Assembly: GCF_000521465.1 (NCBI RefSeq)
Contig: NZ_BAVR01000031.1
Coordinates: forward strand, 1-42,728
Direction: 5' to 3'
DNA length: 42,728 bases
DNA from: Acetivibrio straminisolvens JCM 21531
Lineage (GTDB): Bacteria; Bacillota; Clostridia; Acetivibrionales; Acetivibrionaceae
Shown: positions 29,152 to 41,586 of the stretch, piece by piece
Position numbering within the stretch: the stretch's first letter is position 1
How the letters are laid out: every line of letters starts with the position of its first letter
Program-made: the position numbers and the translations under genes
The notes under the pieces: model-generated
Told to the model about the DNA's origin: nothing
The model's input: only the letters and a program-made list of their open reading frames with translations
Database searches by the model: none

Positions 29152-29589
29152 ATGGAAATGCTTTCAATTCTGGAAACGCTTGAAGATCTTGTTGAAAGAA
29201 GTGTTAGTGTACCGTTTTCAGGAAAGTGTATGGTGGATAAGGAAGAAATACTGGAAATTATCAAGGAAATCAGGTTAAAGCTCCCCGACGACCTAAAACA
29301 GGCAAAATGGGTAAAGGAGGAGAGACAGAGAATACTCCTTGAAGCACAGAGGGAAGCCAATAATATAATAAAGGATGCGGAGAACAAGATTGCGTCCTTG
29401 ATTGATGAACATGAAATTACAAAAAAGGCATATGAACAGTCCAATGAGATTATTTCGAATGCGCAAAAAAACGCAAGAGAAATCAGGCTCGGAACAAAGG
29501 AATATGCCGACAGTGTCTTAAGCAAGGTTGAGCAAATTCTGGAAGAGACATTGGAAGTAATAAGGGCAAACCGGGAAGAACTCAAGTAG
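29152..29589 (+). CDS. coiled-coil protein, ATP-synthase B-subunit-like helix
   Basis: 145 residues, mostly one long helix rich in Glu, Lys, Ala and Gln (from WVKEERQRILLEAQ to the end), resembling the peripheral-stalk helices of ATP synthase B/H subunits. It has no transmembrane anchor and no ATP synthase genes nearby, so a scaffold or DivIVA-like role is equally possible. GGGAGGGAT precedes ATG 29152, 29 bases after coaD, so it is probably in the same transcript. Confidence 0.65.
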   Translation: MEMLSILETLEDLVERSVSVPFSGKCMVDKEEILEIIKEIRLKLPDDLKQAKWVKEERQRILLEAQREANNIIKDAENKIASLIDEHEITKKAYEQSNEIISNAQKNAREIRLGTKEYADSVLSKVEQILEETLEVIRANREELK

Positions 29590-29611
29590 AAGTTAAAAGT
29601 TTCAAGCCGCT

Positions 29612-30908
29612 CTAACGCATGGAGCGTACTAAAATGGCCTTGCACATGCGTTTTGTGAAGTAGAATACCAGTGATATAGCTGTCAAAATCAACAGGATGA
29701 CACAAGAGATAATTACATTCTGTGCCGAGTATATTAAGGCATTGTACCATGTAAAGTCAGATAAAGGTGTTATAACGCTAAGAACACTTTTGGCTGTCAA
29801 AGGAGCCGTAAACGGTAATCTCATTGCGATTGATATGTAAATTGCTGCAAACACTCCCTGAAGCATTTTACCAAATAAATAAGGCTTTAAGCTTATATCG
29901 GTTTTGCTGACAATGCTGTAGACTTGAAAGTGTACCGAAAGGCCTGCCCATCCGAGCAACAGGCTCACCGCTGCGAGTTGCCCTTGGAGCGTTGTGCTTG
30001 CTGCTTTACTTGCCATGTTTGTTCCTGTCGTCATTTCAAAAAAACCGCTCAATACGGCCAAAACGATTTCTCTGCTTATTCCTAAAGGTGACAGAATCGG
30101 CAAAACAAAAGACGACAGATAGGATATAAACCCGATTTCTATCAAAATATTGATAATAACCGAGAAGAGAGTAATAAATCCTCCGATGGAGAGCATTACA
30201 TTAATGGAGTTTCTTATAGCTTCTCCAAGCATTGTTCCGGGGTTTAGTTTTTGCCTGCTGTTATACACCAGCTCTTTTTTGAATCTAGACCAGAGATTTT
30301 TATCTTCTTTTACCTTGCTTTCCCGGTTAATTCTGCCGTAGAAGCGGAAGAGAATTCCCACAGTGATGCTTGCAAGTATGTGACATACAAGAAGCAGAAG
30401 TCCCAATTCGGGCATTCTGAACATACCGACGGCGACAGCTCCGATGATGAAAAGGGGACCGGAGTTGTTGGTGAAAGATAATAGTCTCTCGGATTCTGTT
30501 TTGCTAAGGAGTTTTTCCTCCCGCATACTTGCCGTGATTTTGGCACCTACAGGATAGCCGCTGGTTATTCCCATGGCAAAGGCAAAGGAGCCGCAGCGGG
30601 GACATTGAATAGAGGACGCATTATGGGTTCTAAAAGTATTCCTATGGCTTTAATAAATCCTGTTTTGTAAAGGATTTCGGATACAACAAAAAAAGGGAAG
30701 AGGGAAGGAAATACAACATTAAACCATAGATTAAGCCCGCTGCCGGCGGATTTTACCGCGGTGTCGGAAAAAATAATAAGCATTAGGATAAAAATCATGC
30801 ACACAGCGGGAAGTACAAGGGACTTAAGGTAAATAATCCTTGCTTTTTTATATTGATGACTAATACCAATGCAATAAGTCCGATTACTGTCAGCGTGTAA
30901 AGATTCAT
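29612..30908 (-). CDS. ylbJ: sporulation integral membrane protein YlbJ, two frameshifts as read
   Basis: Nucleoside-transporter-like (Gate domain) membrane protein required for full spore resistance in Bacillus. About eight to ten hydrophobic segments; the motif VPGCGSFAFAMGITSGYPVGAK is recoverable only by adding one base at 30592-30602 (CCCCGCTGC for CCCCGGCTGC on the coding strand). A second missing base at 30838-30850 links the proper start MNLYTLTVIG to the first long frame. Restored length is 432 residues. GGGTGA precedes the ATG at 30908. It is convergent with the coiled-coil gene. Confidence 0.87.
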
Positions 30909-31096
30909 AATTCACCCGTTATAAAAAGTCTGCTTTATAGATTTATATTGTGCGGACGATAAAATTATACTTGGCGCAAAAGGATACAAAGAAAATGAAA
31001 GTTTGGAAGGCAATATATATTTATATTATTTTAAAGATATTTACTTTACAATTATTTGCATTGTGCCAAGCACTTTAGACGCAACATAGAGTAAAT

Positions 31097-31123
31097 AAAA
31101 TACCGCCATATGGGCGGTATTTT
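31097..31123. terminator. terminator after rsgI (bidirectional)
   Basis: AAAATACCGCC (31097-31107) pairs with GGCGGTATTTT (31113-31123). The 175 bases from here to ylbJ are AT-rich; a minus-strand TATAAT at 30969-30964 is the best -10 for ylbJ. Confidence 0.85.
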
Positions 31124-31163
31124 TCTGCGCTTTCATGCGGGGTATCATTTGTTTTATAAAATA

Positions 31164-32577
31164 CTATTCTGTTTTAATTCCGATATATGTCGCATCATTT
31201 TCTCCGAGGACGTTTTCTATTTTTTCTATATATAGGTTAAAGTCCCTATGCCTTATATATCTGGAAGGATAATTGAATGACTGGAAAGAAATCAAGTCTT
31301 CATTCGCCAAGCCAGGCACAACTTTAAAAGTTGCATCTTCTTTATACAAATCGGTATCTTCGTATTTTTTAAGAATAATCTTGAAGTTTTCATGTTTTAA
31401 GTAATATCCCGGATGGTTCTTTGACTCAAAGGAAATACAACTCGGGTCTGCAAGGCCGGGAACTATCTTGAACATAGAATCTTCCACAGGCTCAACATAT
31501 GTCGATACAAGCGTCAAACGATTTAACCCGAATATAATATCCGCGGTAGTTGCTGGATTCAAATCTCATAAACTGCCAATATGCGATTTTTGCAGTAGGT
31601 GTCGGTGATGGAGTAGGTGTTGGTGTCAATGTTGGAGTAGGTGTTGATGTTGGTGCCGATTTTGGCGTTGGTTTCAATGTTGATGTCGACGTAGATGTTG
31701 GTGACGGTGCTGATGTTGGAGTTGATGTGGATGTAATTGTCGGTTCCGGCATAGGTGCCGATGTTGGAGCTAATGTTTCTTGGGGCTTTTCTTTTCCCGG
31801 TTCTTCTTCCAATATGCCCTTTATTAGCTCATCGACATCAGCCTTTTTAGCTTCTTCAAAGGATATTTCGTTTTCCAAATCTTTGTACTTATTATATAAA
31901 ACGTATCGTCCGGTAGACACACCTTCAATTCGTGCAGCTTCTCTTTCGTCCATATCCGCCTGAACAATATATACATTGGCCTTGCCGTTTCTTTCAATAC
32001 TTTCTTTCAGTGAATCCATCATATTATCAAGTTTTTCTTTTTCAACCATATATTTTTCGCTCTGCTCTTCTTTTTTGCTGTTTAATGTACCGGAAATTAA
32101 TACGCAATCTTTCTCGGTTTCGTTTATAGCATTGCTCTTTATTGCCTCGCTTATTATAATATCAATGGCGCTGGAGACGTTAATTTTGCCAATTTTTAAT
32201 CTATTCACATAAGTCTTTGAATCCTCATTTAACGGGTTCAACTTCAAGACATTTCCCGCATCATCAATTTCAAGTTCAAAGCTGGGATTTATATCAACAC
32301 TAATGTAAGCAAAAACTTTGGGATTCATTAAACTATTATTTAAGTCAATTATTCTTGAAATACTTAAAAAACAAGCTATCACAAATATAAAACAGGCAAC
32401 GCTTAAAGCCGGTTTTATTAAAACTGACTTATTTACAATTATATCTTTATTTGTGAATTCAACTTCCTTTCCCACATAAATTGTAGGGCTCCTCTTTATA
32501 TAGTAGCACTGAAAATCATTAGTACTTACTATTGCTCTATTTTTTGTCAGTTTTAATACAATTCCTTGATATTTCAT
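31164..32577 (-). CDS. RsgI-type anti-sigma factor with CBM42 sensor, frameshifted as read
   Basis: Membrane anti-sigma factor that holds SigI until an extracellular polysaccharide is bound. Order: cytoplasmic RsgI N-terminal domain (1-54), transmembrane helix (about 55-75), periplasmic-type domain with the conserved DINPSF (95-100, the Asn-Pro site of RsgI autoproteolysis in the family), a Pro/Thr/Ser linker (about 257-328), and a C-terminal AbfB/CBM42 domain with repeated FESxNxxGYY and VPGLA(D/N) units that bind arabinofuranose side chains. The frame breaks at 31525-31530 inside the CBM; removing one base from CCC (31527-31529) gives 470 residues. It corresponds to the CBM42-bearing RsgI (RsgI5) of C. 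thermocellum as I recall it. CGGAGGG precedes ATG 32577; sigI is 75 bases upstream. Confidence 0.9.
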
Positions 32578-32652
32578 TTCTACCCTCCGAAAAGTGCAGA
32601 TTTCACGATATATATTCGTGTTTATAAAGATTTTTCTGTCTACACAATACAA

Positions 32653-33390
32653 TTAAACTATTTTATTTAAATATGCTTTGAAGTTTCCGTAATCATTATC
32701 AAATAATATACATAAACATATGATAAATGCCCTGTTTCTTTCAACAGTCTTTGGATGAACATCAATTATTTTCGAAAGTTCTTTCATCTGTATGTACTTT
32801 TTTGTTTTCAATTTATCGAAAATATTTTTGTTTTCAACTATTTTTTTGGCTATGTTTATACACATTTCTCTTGAGTCCTTGTGCTTAGGCATATAATCAG
32901 GTAAGTTATTTATGCTTAATCCAAAACTTTCTAGCTGTCTGGAAAAATCCTTTAATTCGCAAATGAATTCATAACTGCTTAATTCCTGATCAACATCAAA
33001 AGAATTTATTTTTTTCTTAAATTCAGTTTCATTATTGCTGTTAAAGTATGAAAAAGGAATTTCTTTTCTACCGATTGATGATGTTTTTCTAAAATAGTCT
33101 ATCATTCTCTTTTTTATTACCATTTCAGCAAATTTGAGGAAGCTCTTGCTTCTATTAATGTCAAACTTTTCAATAGCTTCATTAAATGCCATCAGTCCCA
33201 CGCTGTATTCGTCACTGCTTTTTAAATCTACCGCTTTTGAGGTATAGTAGCCTGAAACGATATTTAATATAAACGGAATATAGTCTTTTATGAACTTTTC
33301 TTTTAAATGTTTGTCACCGTTTTTGATTTTTTCAACAATGTGGGTTGCTGTCTCACTGGTATAATCAATAAAAGCAGAAATAAATAGCAT
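32653..33390 (-). CDS. sigI: alternative sigma factor SigI
   Basis: SigI-family sigma factor of 245 residues. It has the sigma-70 region 2-like segment (DYIPFILNIVSGYY..DEYSVGLMAFNEAIEKFD and FLKFAEMVIKKRMIDYFR) and a C-terminal helix-turn-helix (MKELSKIIDVHPKTVERNR). In C. thermocellum several SigI/RsgI pairs link particular polysaccharides to particular cellulosomal genes; this one pairs with a CBM42 sensor. GAGGGAAGAGAG precedes ATG 33390. No convincing sigma-A promoter lies between it and the upstream hairpin, so expression may depend on read-through from the GH43 gene or on an unrecognised promoter. Confidence 0.93.
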   Translation of the reverse strand: MLFISAFIDYTSETATHIVEKIKNGDKHLKEKFIKDYIPFILNIVSGYYTSKAVDLKSSDEYSVGLMAFNEAIEKFDINRSKSFLKFAEMVIKKRMIDYFRKTSSIGRKEIPFSYFNSNNETEFKKKINSFDVDQELSSYEFICELKDFSRQLESFGLSINNLPDYMPKHKDSREMCINIAKKIVENKNIFDKLKTKKYIQMKELSKIIDVHPKTVERNRAFIICLCILFDNDYGNFKAYLNKIV

Positions 33391-33420
33391 ATCTCTCTTC
33401 CCTCATCTATAATATTCCGT

Positions 33421-33472
33421 AAAATAAAAAATCGATTTATACTCGAGCATAGTTTCTATGCCCGAGTATAAA
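33421..33472 (-). terminator. terminator/attenuator between GH43 and sigI
   Basis: A 17-base stem (33436-33452 with 33456-33472, one A/C mismatch) and a 3-base loop. On the minus strand a T-rich tract (33430-33421) follows it, 31 bases before the sigI start. Confidence 0.75.
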
Positions 33473-33554
33473 ATATATAATTCAATAATTGTATATCAAT
33501 ACCATTAATAGCCTTCTCCTTGGTTTAGGAATTACAAAATTAATATCGGAATAT

Positions 33555-35718
<2,164 letters not shown>

Positions 35719-35751
35719 AATTTTGATTTTTTTTAAATTTGAGTTGAAAAT

Positions 35752-35786
35752 AAAAAAAACAGATATATTGAAGGGTTCATATCTGT
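35752..35786 (-). terminator. terminator after the serpin gene
   Basis: ACAGATAT (35759-35766) pairs with ATATCTGT (35779-35786); on the minus strand seven to eight Ts follow (35759-35752). Confidence 0.75.
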
Positions 35787-35814
35787 TATATATATAATAT
35801 TAATATTTTTTGCT

Positions 35815-37034
35815 TTAATACTTCTCACAATCATATAACTTTCCCATAAATAGTATGGTGCCTGTAGTATCCTCAGTTATGAAGAATAAAAACGGTCTGT
35901 TTGCAATAAAGGACGGGGGATCAAAGGGTGCGGCCATTTCATTTATTTGAACAACAGTAGCGCCTACAGCTGTGCTTCCTTCTTCATTAACCTCAATTAT
36001 GGCCTTATGAATTACATTGCTTATAAAAAGTCTTTCATCACTTATTCCGGAAAAATCTGCCCTGTCGGAAAATGCTTCCTCCATTCCCATAGAAATTAGG
36101 CAATCGTTTAAATTCTTGATTCCGTATTCTATTTTAAACCTTGGAATATTTATAGTTACATCGTCAACCTTTGAAATACTGCTTTTTATTTCTTCCCATT
36201 TGTCTATATCAAGGGTCATTATAAAATCATTTATCGAAACATTTTCCGCAGGTAAAACACAGTACATTGAAGTTTTACCTTTTCCGTAGGGAAGCCTTAC
36301 AACCTTAAAGTCATCTTTGGCTCCGTATTCTATTTCGTCTACTCTTTTCATCATCATGATTTCTTTTGTTTGTCCATTACCCGAGTAAAACTTAGTGGAG
36401 AATGTATTTTCTTTTTTAAACTTCTCTGTCCAATCTCCCTTGAAATAAATGGCATTTATAAGATACATTGCAACGTTTTGAGGTATTGGAGCATCAATCA
36501 TTTTTGTGATTTTTTTCTTTGTTGAATCGGAAATCCATTTGTTGATTTTGTCTGCTGCATTATTATTTGAGAAGTCAAGTTCGGTAACATATGCATTATA
36601 CACATCTTTGTTAATATCAATAAAATCCTCTTTGACTTTCTTTCCTTCTTTTATCCAGATGGAATTATTGATGTCAAGTTGAATCTTTTTATCAATCTTA
36701 TCATAATAGTCGAGCATATACCTGTAAGATTCGTTAATCTTATTTAGATTTGCACCATCATATTTTAAAGTTTTCATCATGCCGTCTTTTGTTGTGGTCC
36801 CGGCACCTTGCAAAGTCATGGAAAGAACGGTTGAAATACTTATAGGAGAAATAAAAACGTTTTATCCGGGTCTTCTTCGTTAAGCCTTGAAAATATATCA
36901 AAGCAGAACTCGGTATTTCTCTTTACAAGCTCCATGTCGACTTTATCCGCATCAAAAACTGTATCACCTGTACACCCTGTCATAAGGTTTATTAAAGTTA
37001 ATATGGATATAGCTATGCATACTATTCTTTTCAT
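35815..37034 (-). CDS. lipoprotein serpin, frameshifted as read
   Basis: Serine protease inhibitor anchored to the cell surface. The lipobox LMTGC is at residues 17-21. Serpin core: DIFSRLNEED, a late FISPISISTVLSM, NAIYFKGDW, hinge EEGSTAVGAT and C-terminal NRPFLFFI. Counting 17 residues from the hinge Glu puts P1-P1' at Met-Ala (INEM/AAPF), suggesting an elastase- or subtilisin-like target; the small-residue hinge fits an inhibitory serpin. The frame breaks at 36851-36864, where one base (AAAAC/AAAAAC) restores 406 residues. CGGAGG precedes ATG 37034. Clostridium thermocellum is known for dockerin serpins; this one has a lipid anchor instead. It is divergent from the M60-like peptidase. Confidence 0.87.
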
Positions 37035-37160
37035 TTTCTCAACCTCCGGTTAAATTTATCTCACCTGTCTTTTGACGCAAATTTTCAGATTATGTTCCGC
37101 TAATAAGGATATATTTCTTAATTTTTCATTTAAATCCTTTTTACTAAACGTCGCAAATCA

Positions 37161-37198
37161 TTTCACAGTTTTTTCACTTATTATTCATTTTTTTTCAC
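37161..37198. repeat. three phased TTTCAC repeats in the serpin/peptidase intergenic region
   Basis: TTTCAC at 37161, 37172 and 37193, spaced 11 and 21 bases, so all on one face of the helix. They lie just upstream of TATAAT at 37219. A possible operator for either divergent gene. Confidence 0.4.
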
Positions 37199-37224
37199 TC
37201 TTTTTTTTATCTATGCTCTATAAT
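37194..37224 (+). promoter_or_regulatory. candidate promoter of the M60-like peptidase gene
   Basis: TATAAT at 37219-37224 with TTCACT at 37194-37199 (19-base spacer, long). It would give a leader of about 90 bases. Confidence 0.35.
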
Positions 37225-37319
37225 AAAAACTAATCTGTGAAATAACAGTTTTACTTTTATGGAGCTCTATATCAGTAACACAATGGATTACCATTAATTT
37301 AATATAAGGAGGAGTGTAT

Positions 37320-39907
37320 ATGAGAAAACAAAGAAGAATTTCAATAATGGTTGCAGTATTCTTTATTATTCAGTGTCTAAGTTTGGCAACATTTGCATCT
37401 AATTCATTTGCATCAACCGCAAGTGTAAGTGTTGAGATGTATAATTCAAATACTCAGACATACAGCAATACGATATCTCCAAATTTTAAAATTTACAACA
37501 CAGGTTCTACGTCAATTAATCTTTCGACTATAAAAGTCAGATATTACTATACTTCGGACGGAATTACCGGGCAAACCTATATTTGCGATTATGCAGAAAA
37601 TCAATCAAATATTGCTTCCAGTACAGTGGGGCAAATAGTAAGCATGACTAATCAAACATCAGATGCAGACACTTATCTTGAAATTTACTTTACAAGTTCT
37701 GCGGGGGTTGTTTTGCCTGGTTCATATGTTGAAGTAAAGGGAAGAATAGTAAGTTATAATTATCAAAACTACACACAGAGCAATGACTATTCCTTTAATC
37801 CGACAGCAACATATTATCAGTCGTCCAACAAAGTGACAATATATGTTAACGGTGTACTTAAAGGGGGTACAGAGCCATATCCGATGCGGGGCAAGGTGAA
37901 CTTCCTCTCAGGTATGAGGCGGAAGAAGGCGTTGTTACCGTTAGCTCTATGGTAAAGTCAGACCCGTATTGTTCCAATGGACAATATGTTGGTGATATAG
38001 GAGTGAATAATACTTTATCAATAAATGCAATAATTCCCGAAACGGATACTTATACTCTGACGATATATTATCGCACTGCTACAAATAAAGCGCTTAGATT
38101 TACACAATCGACCGGTACAAGTTATGCAATGGTATGCCCTGGAAACGGAAATACCAGAAATATCGGTAGCATAAGCAAGGAAGTTTCTTTGCAAAAAGGT
38201 GCTTGCCAGTTAATATTCTCAAATCCTTCAGCCACTGCACCGGAAATAGATTTTATAACAATCACAAAAGACCTTGTTCCAAATACTGATTTTGAATCGG
38301 GTGCAAACGGCCAGCCCATAGGTTGGACTGCCAAAGCAATGTCCGGAGATACCTGCACATGGGATATGACCGGCGGTGTTGATAATTCAAAGGCATTATC
38401 GATAACTTCCAGTGCATACAGGAACAATTATGGTTCTTCTTATTTTGAATCTGCAGAAATTCAATTGGAACCATACAAATATTATAGAGCAGAAGTTTTA
38501 GTACGCACTCAAATAACTGGTTTTGAAGAACATAATACCTTCGCGGGCGGAAATATTAGTGTGCGGCTTAAAGCTTCAAACAAAAGAGATTATGAAACCC
38601 ATTGGGGAATGATAAGTAAAGGCGTAATTAATAATGACGAAGACTGGGCTACTGCCGTTATCAATTTCCAGGCTCCTTATGATGGAAAGGTAAAATTCAG
38701 ACTAAATAACTGCGATGCTATTGGGACATGTTGGTTTGACGATTTCAAACTGTATACTGATGACAGTATGGTAAAAATGGAAGGCAGTAAAATAATGTTT
38801 GGAGTAAGAAGAGCTGATATAATAGATAGCGGTATTTCATCAGATGCTCTTGATGAGTTCATTAGCACTTATGATCGGTTGGTAGATGAGAATGAATCAC
38901 TTACAGGTCTTGATTATGAAACGCATTTTGAAAATGAAAAAATAAAGGTTGTACAAAGAATTAATTTACCATGGGTCGGAGAGGCATCCACAAGGAGTTA
39001 TATATGGTGGAATTACGATGCTGTTAAAGATGATTTTATTCACTTCAAAAATGAAAGTGCGCTTTCATGGGCACTCCCTCATGAAATCGGACACCAATTT
39101 GACATCGACAGATGGAACTTTGATGGTGAATTCTGGGGAAGCTTTAAAGGCTATGCTGCTTTGTCAAGAGTGGGATGTGTTGTATACATGGGCAATACTT
39201 ACTATGGAAAAAAAGGCACACCCGGTCTGTGGTATTATTTTGAATTCAAAGATTTGGACAAACTTGAAAATAACGAATATTCAGGAGATTTTATAATAGG
39301 ATTATTAGCCGTTCGGTCAGCTACATCTTGGAATTCATTTACACAAACATTCCAATATTTTGCGGATGAAAATAATTATATCCCAACCAATAATTATGAG
39401 AAGTTTCTTCTGTTCCTCAATAAATTGGACGAGTATGAAAACAGACCAATAGGATATACACTTTCCTTATTTACCGAACAACAGCTAAACGTTATTGAGT
39501 ATCAATTAAAAAAATACAGCGGCGATGTATCACTCTCTGAAGCTGAAACTGCTAATTACCAGAACTTAGCAGTAGTAAATAACATAAATTGTTCGGGCGG
39601 AAAGTATGTTGAAGTAACAGGGACAAATAACCTGGGATATTATTTCACAAGAAATGAATCCGGTAAATATTTGATAAAAATAACTTATTTGTCGGGAACA
39701 TACAGGAAGCTGGATGTTGTTATAAACGGTACAACTTACCAAGTAGAATGTACCCAGTCAGGTTGGGACACGCCAAGAGGTGTATTTTTGGTAGCTGATT
39801 TAGAAAGTGGATTAAACAGTATTATAATAAAAAATTCACCGGGTTATCAACAAGGAGCGGTAGGCATTGATTGTATAGAAGTAGCGAAAAAATATACCGG
39901 GATTTAG
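37320..39907 (+). CDS. secreted CBM3-containing M60-like metallopeptidase, frameshifted as read
   Basis: Extracellular multi-domain protein. Signal peptide (about 1-34); CBM3-type cellulose-binding module (about 36-155: VEMYNSNT, PNFKIYNTGS, IKVRYYYT, EIYFTSSAG); CBM6/35-like region starting at YEAEEG (near 200); a CBM4/22-like jelly roll (about 320-450); a zinc peptidase domain with HEIGHQ at 588-593 and Glu604, fitting the M60 pattern HExxHx(8,28)E; and a C-terminal CBM6/35-like module (about 738-862). No dockerin or cell-wall anchor is seen, so it would bind cellulose directly. The frame breaks near 37881-37886 (CCGAT for CCGGAT); one base gives 862 residues. M60 family members cleave glycoproteins; the substrate here is unknown. 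AAGGAGGAG precedes ATG 37320. Confidence 0.85.
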
Positions 39908-40022
39908 TGGAGTCAGTAAAGACCTGCTTTATCTGCATAAATTGATCCTTCTAAAATAGAGATACTTAAAAGGTGCTGAGTAAAGAGATTAATTAAAATT
40001 TATTAAATCATTTTATATGTAT

Positions 40023-40066
40023 AAATACCATACCAACATAATATTATGCCGGTATGGTATTTTTTT
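40023..40066. terminator. bidirectional terminator
   Basis: AAATACCATACC (40023-40034) pairs with GGTATGGTATTT (40051-40062), followed by further Ts. It serves the peptidase gene and the convergent DUF362 gene. Confidence 0.85.
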
Positions 40067-40078
40067 AAGACTTTATTT

Positions 40079-41358
40079 TTATCGAATATTTTTTGCCTTC
40101 TTGGCGTGAAACTCCGGTGCTTCCTTAATTGCAGTTCCAAGAACCCTGAAGGCTTTGCGTATCATTTTTCTTGTTTCTTTATCAAGTCTTAAAGGTTTAT
40201 CCCCAACGTCATTCCAGCCTGGGACGGACAGGTCATCCGGAGACAGCTCCAGTTGCTCCCAGTTGGCAAACAGCCGTCCCCAGTCCGAATTTAGGATTTC
40301 CTCAACTCTGCCGTAGTTTTTGGGGTACCAGTACATATCATGGTAAATAACACTTGCCATATAGGACCATGGAGCCAAAATGGTTTTTAATGACCACTCT
40401 ACCGGTTTTTTTAACGGGCCCCAATAAATTAGATGCTGGCATTTGCTAGCGAAGGTCATTTTCTTAAAGGGGCCTGCAAAATTCCACTTTTCATCTAAAG
40501 CGTCAAGGTCTCCGACGATTTCAATCTGTCTGACGTCGCCGCAGCCCAGTCCTGCATCATGCGCCAAGCGGATATATTTGCAATCCTTCAGTGGATCGAA
40601 TCCCATCAGTTTTGCAGCTACAGCATCGATGGCTACTTGATCCGCGGAAGCTAAAATAACATTTTTTACATGGGGAACCATGCAGCGGGGACCCGGCCCG
40701 TCTCCTGCAAAAGTTCCGTCCATAACGGCAAAAATGCCATTGTGGATCTTTTTTGTATCATAAGCAAATCCACCAAAGTCTCATGAATCACCGGGTGGGT
40801 CCAATGCCTTTTTTCATTCAAAAGGCCGCCGAAGGCGTTTTTCATTGCACCGGTAGTGGTGGTGAATACATGGGTCTTTACAGTGGGAAGATGTATAATA
40901 TTTTCCCCTATAAATCTTTTTGGAATGGAAAAACCTTTTGGATAAACTTCATTGAGGCATAGAAACTTCTTTGTAAGATCTCCTACTGCATCTCTTATAT
41001 CAATCCATTCCTCGCCCTCGTAGAGGTGAATGTTTCGAAGATTATGGGAGTTTATAACATTAATTTGTTTGTTTTCCTTCTCACCCAAATGAGCGTCAAT
41101 TACTACCGTTCTGTTGTGGCAGCCGTGGATAAGTTCGGATTTGAATCCGTCGCGTTTTAAAGCACGGATAACACCTTCAAGCTGCCATGGTGTTGTGGAA
41201 CTTCCCGGATAGAAAAAGTGCCAGCTTATATTTATTTTAAGTGCCGTATCGACATCTTTGGAGATATAGTTCTGATAATCGGCAAGATTCATAAGTCTAT
41301 GATAATCCTCCAAAACTGTAGCTGGAGTGGTTTTAATAATGGCTACCTTTGACTTCAT
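40079..41358 (-). CDS. DUF362-family protein, frameshifted as read
   Basis: Members of DUF362 are often annotated as iron-sulfur or uncharacterised redox-related proteins; this one shows no ferredoxin-type Cys motif. Visible family features are NISWHFFYPGSSTTPW, a conserved HLPTVKTHVFTTTTGAMKN segment and DGTFAGDGPGPRCMVP..NVILAS. The frame breaks at 40747-40755, in an A-run on the coding strand (A6 for A7). One base restores IQKKIHNGIFAVMDGT and 426 residues. AAAGGACAAG precedes ATG 41358. It is flanked by a terminator and the divergent kinase; its role is unknown. Confidence 0.8.
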
Positions 41359-41586
41359 CTTTTGCTTGTCCTTTCTTCTTTTTTAGAACATTATAACACA
41401 TTTAATAAAAGATAAGTAGGGGAATAATATGCATTTTACAAGTCGAATTCTATAATAAGTAGACATAAGACGATATATATGTTGAAGAATTTGTTAAAAA
41501 AAATCATGCATGGAATAAAATACCAAAGGATTTCATTTGGTTATGTAGAATATAAATATTAGTCGAAAATATGGTGAGGTATCAAC

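Noticed and set aside
31600..31790. Short tandem repeats that might suggest a CRISPR or satellite
   Set aside because: The repeats are six- to twelve-base Pro-Thr codon repeats inside rsgI, without spacers.
31550..31963. Plus-strand frame of 137 codons rich in Val, Gly and Asp
   Set aside because: It is the complement of the Pro/Thr-rich linker codons of rsgI; no ribosome site and no family resemblance.
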